Assembly (NCBI GenBank): GCA_004380135.1
Contig: QXCR01000006.1
Coordinates: forward strand, 1-64,000
Source: Stemphylium vesicarium
Lineage: Eukaryota; Ascomycota; Dothideomycetes; Pleosporales; Pleosporaceae
DNA length: 64,000 nucleotides
Direction of reading: 5' to 3'
The position numbers and the translations under genes were made by a program. Below are positions 57,899 to 64,000 of the stretch, in pieces (position 1 is the first letter of the stretch; every line of letters begins with the position of its first letter). The notes under the pieces were generated by a model. It made no database searches, had not been told where the DNA came from, and was given only the letters and a program-made list of their open reading frames with translations.

Positions 57899-59194
57899 AT
57901 GCAGTCTGCCGCCAGCAAACGCGTGCTGAGCACCCTCGCCTCCAAGATACACCCCCAGCTGCCCCTTTCGCCGAGGGAGAGTCAGCAGCTGCTGTCTCTA
58001 CTGACTACTTCCTTTCGCGCCCACCTCGACCGCGAGCACCCCTTCAACACCCCAGAGAGTAGTAGCCAAAACGGTTCCCCTCGCCAGCTGTTGATTGGAA
58101 ATGGCCAGCGTAGCCCATCCCCCCATCGCGCGCACGCCTCTTCCTATGCCTCGGCCACGCAGCACATTGACTCCATTTTGAACAACCCGCTGTTTGCCGT
58201 GAAGCCCCGTCGCAGAGGATCTGAGTCTGCAGCAGTCGACGTGCTAAAAGACCCGATCGCGTGGTTTATCAATGAGATAGCCTCAGGATCCGCCAGCCTG
58301 CCCAAGGCGGCCATGTGCTTGGACTTACTCGAGAAAACTACAAATGAAAGCCCAGCATGGTTCAAGGACTTCCCGACTCCAGCGACCGTTCTCGCAGAGT
58401 GGCTGCGGACTAGCGGCTCGGACACGTCGAAGCAGTTCCTGGACATGTGCATATCAAAGTCGGGGCGCGGTAGTAAATTTCTGGACAGGCTCGTGACTTT
58501 ACTGCTGGCCGAAAGCGAGACTACCACACCGTGGCGCTGGTTCATTCGATCAAACGAGCAGCGCGCGAAGGAGACTGGTCTGGATCGCTCGAGAGTCACA
58601 ACATTCAGGCAACAACTGCTGGCAAAGATGGTTTCCATAGAGGCCAACTCGAGCTTGACCAACGGACTATCTACTTTTATGCAAGCCTTCCGCCTCGTTG
58701 AGACTCCGGGCCATGAGTCAGCTTACGGTACTTTGAGGGCGGCTGGCGGTCATCTCGTCAACCGCATCATCTCTAGCCAAGATCATGCCATCGATCCTGA
58801 GCTGTACCAAGCCTTCTCGCAGTCTTCACAACGCTGGCTTGGCACCTGGAGCCGAGCCGTCGAATCCATGCTCTGGCTACATCATCCCACGGAAAGCAGT
58901 GCCATCCCCGGACTCCGGTTCATCCGGGATCCTTCCGGAGGGGCCGTTACTTTTGCACTATCCTCCCGAAGCCGGCGGCACTTCTTGGTGCAGCTGTGCT
59001 TGGGAGTAGCCAGACAGCTCCTCGAACAAGAAAAGTTTGCAGATGCACAGATGGTCATGGAATTCACCAAGCTGCACTTCGCCAACATCGTGCTACCAAA
59101 GCCAGCGGTACTGGAACAGCAAGCGTCAGAACCATGGAAGATTCGCCAAGAAAGGGAAAACCTGGAATTACTAGATCGATTGATCCTAACTTGA
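57899..59194 (+). CDS. conserved-looking protein of unknown function, 431 residues
   Basis: This uninterrupted frame starts MQSAASKRVLSTLASKIHPQ, which could be a mitochondrial presequence (Ser/Lys/Arg/Ala-rich, no acidic residue in the first 25). The body is mainly helical, with blocks such as DPIAWFINEIASGSASLPKA, EWLRTSGSDTSKQFLDMCIS and RHFLVQLCLGVARQLLEQEK. No catalytic motif, membrane span or known repeat is visible. I do not recognise a family. Length, normal codon use and the lack of stops over 1.3 kb make it a real gene. Confidence 0.8.
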   Translation: MQSAASKRVLSTLASKIHPQLPLSPRESQQLLSLLTTSFRAHLDREHPFNTPESSSQNGSPRQLLIGNGQRSPSPHRAHASSYASATQHIDSILNNPLFAVKPRRRGSESAAVDVLKDPIAWFINEIASGSASLPKAAMCLDLLEKTTNESPAWFKDFPTPATVLAEWLRTSGSDTSKQFLDMCISKSGRGSKFLDRLVTLLLAESETTTPWRWFIRSNEQRAKETGLDRSRVTTFRQQLLAKMVSIEANSSLTNGLSTFMQAFRLVETPGHESAYGTLRAAGGHLVNRIISSQDHAIDPELYQAFSQSSQRWLGTWSRAVESMLWLHHPTESSAIPGLRFIRDPSGGAVTFALSSRSRRHFLVQLCLGVARQLLEQEKFADAQMVMEFTKLHFANIVLPKPAVLEQQASEPWKIRQERENLELLDRLILT

Positions 59195-59574
59195 AGGCCT
59201 CATAAAAACAAATCCCACGTAGTCTTTTTTTCATGCAAGTAGCGACCAACTCACTGGCCCTTCCTCTTTCAAGGAACTTGCAGATGTCACGTCAGTAGCG
59301 ACTCCGACGATCTGGGCCCTATGGTAGTGCACCGCGGTTCGACCGTGCGGGGAAAACGCATTGTTCAGGTAGTAATTCCAGCGTCATATCACGATGATGA
59401 TGTATGCACGCGGGCGATACGATGAAATCTAAAATTGAATCATGGATGATCAATTCAATTGCTCCATGAGCTAGTCTACATAAGTCTCCGACGTGACTTT
59501 TGGTATCGCTAAATAAACACAAGTTGGGAAAAGCCATGTCATCGTGATGTTCGTTGTGATCTCATTACCCCGCT
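59195..59574. other. intergenic between convergent genes
   Basis: 380 bp of 3' UTRs. A GGTTCGA-containing stem-like stretch near 59330-59350 is not a tRNA. Confidence 0.5.
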
Positions 59575-60573
59575 CTAAGCCTTGAGCTCACCACCGTCGG
59601 TCTCCTCTGGCCAGACGTCGTAGCCAAAGGTGTCCTTCATGTTGACGAAACGAGTGTGCCTGCCCTTGGCAACCTCCTCGACGGCCTCGAAGTCTTCCTT
59701 GCTGAGCTGAGGGATGAGCCAGTTGCTCTCGATGCGCTTAGGGGTGGAGCTCTTGGGCAGAACGACGTAACCGCGCTGGAGACCCCATGCTAGCAGCACT
59801 TGGGCGAGGTCAAAGCCGCTGCGCTCGGCGACTTCGTTGAGCTTGGCGTTGGTGCGAACCTTCTCGCCGGTGCTGGGCACCTGGTTCTGCGAGCCGAGTG
59901 GCGAGTAGGCAGCGACCAGAATGTCGTTGTCCTGGCAGAACTTGACGAGCTCGGTGTTGGGCAGGAAGGGGTGGACCTCGATCTGGTTGATCATGGGCTT
60001 GACCTTGGCGAAGCTGAGCAGCTTTTTCAGGCCGTCGACAGTCCAGTTGGAGACTCCGATGGCCTTGGCCTGGCCAGACTCATAAATCTCCTCCATGGCG
60101 CGCCATGTTGGCTCGGGGTTCTCTGTGAGGTCCTTCTTAATAACGTACTTGCCATCAGCGCCAATCTTGGGCATGTGGTTGTCGTCGCTCTCGGCGGCAA
60201 TGGGCCAGTGGACGAGGAAGGCGTCAATGTAGTCCATGCCGAGCTTCTGCAGACTCTGGTTGATGCTCCATTTGACCTGCTCGGGCTCGTGCAGGTGGTT
60301 CCAGACTTTTGTGCAGATAAAAATGTCTTTGCGGGTGACGCTGGGGTTCTCCTTCAAAAAGTCGCGGACGGCATCGCCGACCTCACCCTCGTTCTGGTAG
60401 AACCAGGCGCAGTCAAGGTGCCGGTAGCCGGTCTTGAGGGCGGTGGTGACGGCGGCGTAGGTCTCGCCGGATGCACCCTCGCTGGCGAAGGTGCCGAAGC
60501 CAACAGCCGGGATGGTCAGGCCGTTGGAGAGCTTGAAGGTCTTCTCGTTGGCAAGAGGTACTTTGGAAGCCAT
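59575..60573 (-). CDS. NADPH-dependent aldo-keto reductase
   Basis: This single exon of 332 residues begins at the ATG at 60573 (MASKVPLANEKTFKLSNG). It is a complete aldo-keto reductase barrel. The catalytic tetrad is visible as D54, Y59, K89 and H122 (HLDCAWFY, ICTKVWN, LVHWP). The coenzyme-binding part includes AIGVSNW, VEVHPFLPN-like QIEVHPFLP, AYSPLGS and LPKSSTPKRI. The sequence resembles fungal glycerol dehydrogenase or general aldehyde reductases (Gcy1-like), which reduce aldehydes and sugars in the cytosol; the substrate is inferred only by family. An AGGGG stress-element word on the gene's strand (60775-60779) and a TATA-like stretch near 60723-60730 lie upstream. Confidence 0.93.
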   Translation of the reverse strand: MASKVPLANEKTFKLSNGLTIPAVGFGTFASEGASGETYAAVTTALKTGYRHLDCAWFYQNEGEVGDAVRDFLKENPSVTRKDIFICTKVWNHLHEPEQVKWSINQSLQKLGMDYIDAFLVHWPIAAESDDNHMPKIGADGKYVIKKDLTENPEPTWRAMEEIYESGQAKAIGVSNWTVDGLKKLLSFAKVKPMINQIEVHPFLPNTELVKFCQDNDILVAAYSPLGSQNQVPSTGEKVRTNAKLNEVAERSGFDLAQVLLAWGLQRGYVVLPKSSTPKRIESNWLIPQLSKEDFEAVEEVAKGRHTRFVNMKDTFGYDVWPEETDGGELKA

Positions 60574-61893
60574 GATTGCGGTTTGTGTGTATGTGTGTAT
60601 GTGTGTGTAGATGGGTGAAAAGTAAAGTTTGAGTTTTCTCCGTGGAAAAAGCAAAGATGTCAGGAAGACGGTGGGAGATGGTTTATTGAATCGGTTGCAA
60701 CGCGTCTCGGGACCGGAAAGCTACATATATCCAGCGCACCTTGGTTGGACTGAAATTTCTGTTCCCCCTCTGTCATCATGGTTCGACGCCAGGCCGCCGC
60801 CGCCGTGTCCGAACAGCTCAGCGGCCGTGACCTCACACCGCGACAACCCGATCGCGGTCGCATCTCGCAGGCATCGGTCCCATTGCGAAAAATCTCCATA
60901 ATAGTGCCATCCAACAGTTTCACATTGACCGTGTGGTGTTGTCAATCGTCAGCAGCAATGACGTCGTATGTGGATAATCAGGGTCCACCGCACGGGCCGA
61001 GCAAGGCCTTTTGAGCTTGGTGTGGCAGTTTTGCCGACGTCGTCCAATGTGTAGAGAGGCAGTGGGCCGGTGTATTGCGCGCTGGCGTGCTGTGGTCTGA
61101 ACAATAGTCTGCCCTCACGGCCTATAGTGTTGCGGCTCTGCGGTTCTCAGCCACTCGCCTACCTCGTTTAGCAGCCTGCGCCGACGAGCGTTCGCCCTAA
61201 TTCGGCGAGCCGCGCTTACCTCACCCTGCCCCTCGCCCCACCTCCCCTTCGTCACTGCGAAGAGGTACTGCTGCAAGTACCGCCGTATCCTGTATGCAGG
61301 CCAAATGCACCATCCTCGTCCTGTTACACTCGTTTCGACGAGCATTCCCACATTCCCACATGTCCACAACTATCACATGCACGCCAATCCTCTTTGACCG
61401 GCGGTGAGCCTGTCCATTATCTTCCGGCCGCGCTCTGCGTCCTCTGCCCTGAGGCTCTGCGCTAAGCTTTTACGGCATCGGCGAGATGTATACAGGCCTG
61501 CCTCTAGGTGTTGTGGCGACTCACAGCAACCAGACGCTATCAGTCCCCAGTTTTCGGCGATAATCCGGCGGTGACGGTATCCAGTTCTCATTCTCTGGTC
61601 TGGCAAACTCGTCCCCTAGCGCTGCGCTGCACGGCCATGTCCGTATTGTAATGATGTCGCATTGTGGGTACAGAGGTACTTGTTGAACGCTTTGGGTGCC
61701 AGCCCGTGGTTGGTGTGCCGGCCTAACTCGGGATAGCGAAAAGGCGCTGCGAAACTTTCTAGAAGAGATTGGCGAATGATGATGGCATCCGGGGTTGATG
61801 CTATAGCGACTGCCTGTTGACGTCGCTGCTGATGATATATAGCCCCTCCCCCAGGACCCTGATACGCTTCTCTCATCATCACACTCACTCCAC

Positions 61894-61924
<31 letters not shown>

Positions 61925-61995
61925 ACACACTCGGCTTCTGAGAAGCTTGACACTCTATTCTTATCTTGATACCCTTTTCACACATCAACTTCAAC
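60574..61995. promoter_or_regulatory. divergent region AKR / HAD hydrolase
   Basis: 1.42 kb. It contains a TG-rich microsatellite at about 60584-60608 next to the reductase start, an AGGGG word on the minus strand (60775-60779), a TATATAG box (61836-61842) 154 bp before the HAD start, and a (TCA)10 tract. No further gene is supported. Confidence 0.5.
61895..61924 (+). repeat. (TCA)10 trinucleotide repeat
   Basis: Ten perfect TCA units lie about 70-100 bp before the HAD hydrolase ATG, downstream of its TATATAG box, so probably in the 5' UTR. Confidence 0.9.
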
Positions 61996-63498
61996 ATGCC
62001 TCCTGCCGCTTTCGAAGACCAAGAGTTGGGTGAGACCCTCACCCAGACTAAGTCCAACTCCAACGGCACCCGCTCTGCCTCCAACTTCGCTGTTGGAAGC
62101 GGTCCTGAACTTGCTATCCCTGGCGAGGCTCACGAGGATGGCACCGTCAACGCTGTCGAGGTCCCAGCGACCCGTAGCGCCATGGCCGACACCACTGGCT
62201 ACATGCACAACCTCTCCCTTTCGCCTTCTATGAAGGAGAGGCGGGGATCTCGGAACTCTTTCGGTACTTCGCTGCCTATCCCCCGCTCTAAGAGGCAGTC
62301 AAGGCTGTCGTCTGTACACTACCCAGATGGCCCGGGTGCCGCGAAGCGCCCTGGTATGCCCCCGATCCAGCCATCTCGCGACATCATCGCTGCCCAGCTC
62401 CAGGACATGGCCGGCGAGAAGGTTCGTGCTGCCAAGGACATGGCTTTCGTCTTCGACATTGACGGTGTCCTCGTCCACGGTGACCGTCTGATCCCCGAAG
62501 GTCAGCGCACCCTCGAGATTTTGAACGGAGACAACGAGCTCGGCATCAAGATCCCCCACATCTTCCTGACCAACGGTTCTGGAAAGCCTGAGCAGGCCCG
62601 TGTCGACCAACTCTCCAAGATTCTTCACAACCCCATCTCCACCGAGCAATTTATCCAGTCGCACACTCCCATGCGTGCCTTGGCTGAGTACTACAAGACC
62701 GTCCTTGTTGTCGGTGGTGAGGGCTACAAGTGCCGTGAGGTCGCTGAGCAGTACGGCTTCGAGGACATTGTCGTCCCCAACGACATCATCGCCTGGGACC
62801 CTACCATCGCCCCGTACCGTGTCTTTACCGATGAGGAGCGCAAGACTTCCCGCCCTCGTGACTTCAGCAAGGTCAACATCGAGGCTATTATGGTCTTCTC
62901 CGACAGCCGTGACTACGCCACCGACATTCAGATCATCATGGACCTTCTCCAGTCTGAGAACGGCAAGTTCGGTACCAGGGCCAAGGACCCCGTCTCCCAG
63001 CGCATCCCCATCTACTTCTCCCAGGGCGACATGCTATGCCCCACCGAGCACCCCTTCCCCCGTATGTCCCAGGGTGCCTTCCGTATTGGTCTTGAGGCCA
63101 TGTACAAGTCTCTTACCGGCGTTGAGCTCGAGCGTGTTGTCTACGGTAAGCCCGAGTTGGCTACCTACAAGTACGCCGACGAGGTCATCGCCAGCTGGAT
63201 GGAGACCATCCACAATGAGGAGAAGCTGCCTGCTCACATCTACATGATCGGTGACAACCCAGCTTCCGACATTGTCGGTGGTAACATGTACGGCTGGAAC
63301 ACTTGCCTTGTCCGCACTGGTGTCTTCCAGGGTGGCGACAATGACGAGAACAACCCAGCCTCCTTCGGTGTTTTCAAGAACGTCCTCGAGGCTATCACCA
63401 CCGCCATCAAGAAGGAGCTTGGTGAGGACTTCAAGTTCAAGTTCGACGAGAAGATCAACCCTGTTATGCAGGAGGGTGGAGTCTCCGCTATCGCGTAG
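61996..63498 (+). CDS. HAD-superfamily hydrolase, CECR5-like (subfamily IIA)
   Basis: This single exon encodes 500 residues from the ATG at 61996. About 145 Ser/Arg-rich residues precede the hydrolase domain, possibly including a mitochondrial or regulatory region. HAD motifs are in order: FDIDGVLVHGD near residue 153 (nucleophile Asp and acid Asp), FLTNGSGKPE (motif II region), KPELATYKYA (motif III Lys) and MIGDNPASDIVGG (motif IV Asp pair). A cap of subfamily IIA type lies between. CECR5-like proteins are phosphatases or hydrolases of uncertain substrate. Strong use of C-ending codons suggests high expression. Confidence 0.92.
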   Translation: MPPAAFEDQELGETLTQTKSNSNGTRSASNFAVGSGPELAIPGEAHEDGTVNAVEVPATRSAMADTTGYMHNLSLSPSMKERRGSRNSFGTSLPIPRSKRQSRLSSVHYPDGPGAAKRPGMPPIQPSRDIIAAQLQDMAGEKVRAAKDMAFVFDIDGVLVHGDRLIPEGQRTLEILNGDNELGIKIPHIFLTNGSGKPEQARVDQLSKILHNPISTEQFIQSHTPMRALAEYYKTVLVVGGEGYKCREVAEQYGFEDIVVPNDIIAWDPTIAPYRVFTDEERKTSRPRDFSKVNIEAIMVFSDSRDYATDIQIIMDLLQSENGKFGTRAKDPVSQRIPIYFSQGDMLCPTEHPFPRMSQGAFRIGLEAMYKSLTGVELERVVYGKPELATYKYADEVIASWMETIHNEEKLPAHIYMIGDNPASDIVGGNMYGWNTCLVRTGVFQGGDNDENNPASFGVFKNVLEAITTAIKKELGEDFKFKFDEKINPVMQEGGVSAIA

Positions 63499-63781
63499 AG
63501 AACCTCTTCTTAGTATGAGAACAAGGAAAACATTTCCTTACTGTTGCATTTCCATGGCGTTCTTTTCATTTTTTTCGGGTTCATATATCCTGCATAGCGC
63601 ACCGCTTGCATCATAGATTAACGAGTTTTCTACACGAGGACTGTCTGAGGACTTCTTTGGTTTTTATTTATGGTTAGATTAGTATTTTTTAAGAATTCTA
63701 AAAGTCTTTCTATCTCTTACAATTATCGTACCTTGACTTGCCTTCATATGATGTCTTCTCTTCGAAAAGGCGACGGTGACG
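63499..63781. other. intergenic between convergent genes
   Basis: 283 bp of A/T-rich 3' UTR on both sides. No other feature is seen. Confidence 0.5.
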
Positions 63782-64000
63782 CTAGTCGTCATCTTGGTCA
63801 TTCCCGAATCCAATTATCGCCCGCCTCAATCTAACCTCGTTGACTTGTCCATCAGCCTCCCAAGTAGCACGACATTCATACCTACCCTCAAGCCTAACCC
63901 AGACATCCCTTAGCAAATAGTGCGCAAGCAACCTACTCTTAAACAGCGCGAACTTGGGATTCCGCGGACTAAGCTCATCAGCATCTCCATCTCCATCCCC
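63782..64000 (-). CDS. C-terminal end of a gene cut by the right edge
   Basis: A minus-strand frame enters at the right edge and stays open for 72 residues to a TAG at 63782-63784. It begins with an acidic GDGDGDADELSPRNPK stretch and continues FALFKSRLLAHYLLRDVWVR, ending in an acidic GFGNDQDDD tail. There is no start because the gene extends beyond the window. The composition is convincingly coding, but I do not recognise the family. Confidence 0.65.
   Translation of the reverse strand, partial: GDGDGDADELSPRNPKFALFKSRLLAHYLLRDVWVRLEGRYECRATWEADGQVNEVRLRRAIIGFGNDQDDD

Noticed and set aside
59330..59352. GGTTCGA-containing stretch resembling a tRNA T-arm
   Set aside because: The stem bases do not pair properly and no acceptor, D-arm or anticodon arm lies at the right distance.

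Overview
The window looks like ordinary nuclear genome of a filamentous ascomycete, probably a dothideomycete and most likely Pleosporales. The reasons are short introns (mostly 45-130 nt) with GTRNGY donors and CTAAC-type branch sites, a fungus-only gene set (KapC bZIP, DEF1, ATP14, DUF1765, Zn2Cys6 regulator, Bys1-type secreted protein, OPT transporter), and genes on both strands separated by 0.2-2.8 kb. Most proteins below were assembled by hand from several exons. Each junction was checked for reading phase and, where the family is known, for continuity of conserved sequence.

Layout. 1-6.5 kb: a possible exon leaving the left edge, a Ser/Pro-rich coiled-coil protein and translation factor eIF3l, all on the minus strand. 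6.5-13 kb: EthD-domain protein, a five-exon nitrilase-superfamily hydrolase, a two-RRM protein and, divergent from it, a BCS1-type mitochondrial AAA protein. 13-18 kb: an OPT oligopeptide transporter followed by a small two-membrane-segment protein with a PPxY motif. 18-25 kb: SRP40/Nop8-like nucleolar protein, a small Cys-rich membrane protein, a putative COX14-like assembly factor, a DUF2458-like protein and a Thr/Ser-rich GPI-type wall protein. 25-33 kb: Arp8 (INO80 complex), pterin carbinolamine dehydratase and the KapC bZIP factor. 33-36 kb: about 2.85 kb without a recognisable gene. 36-44 kb: rhamnogalacturonan acetylesterase, a Zn2Cys6 regulator and a 1135-residue DUF1765 protein. 46-48 kb: divergent ATP14 and TFIIB. 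49-53 kb: a secreted Bys1 + chitin-binding fusion and an F-box/DUF-type protein. 54-64 kb: DEF1, an unknown 431-residue protein, an aldo-keto reductase, a CECR5-like HAD hydrolase and the C-terminal end of another gene at the right edge.

Functionally this is mainly housekeeping (translation, transcription, chromatin, mitochondrial assembly, ribosome biogenesis), with scattered secreted or nutrient-related genes. I found no gene cluster, transposon, CRISPR, rRNA or tRNA gene. I see no convincing new multi-gene system. The most interesting local observations are two GC-AG introns in conserved genes, a Bys1-CBM18 fusion with a degenerate C-terminal repeat, a PPxY membrane protein beside a transporter, and a nested palindrome just upstream of the transporter start.
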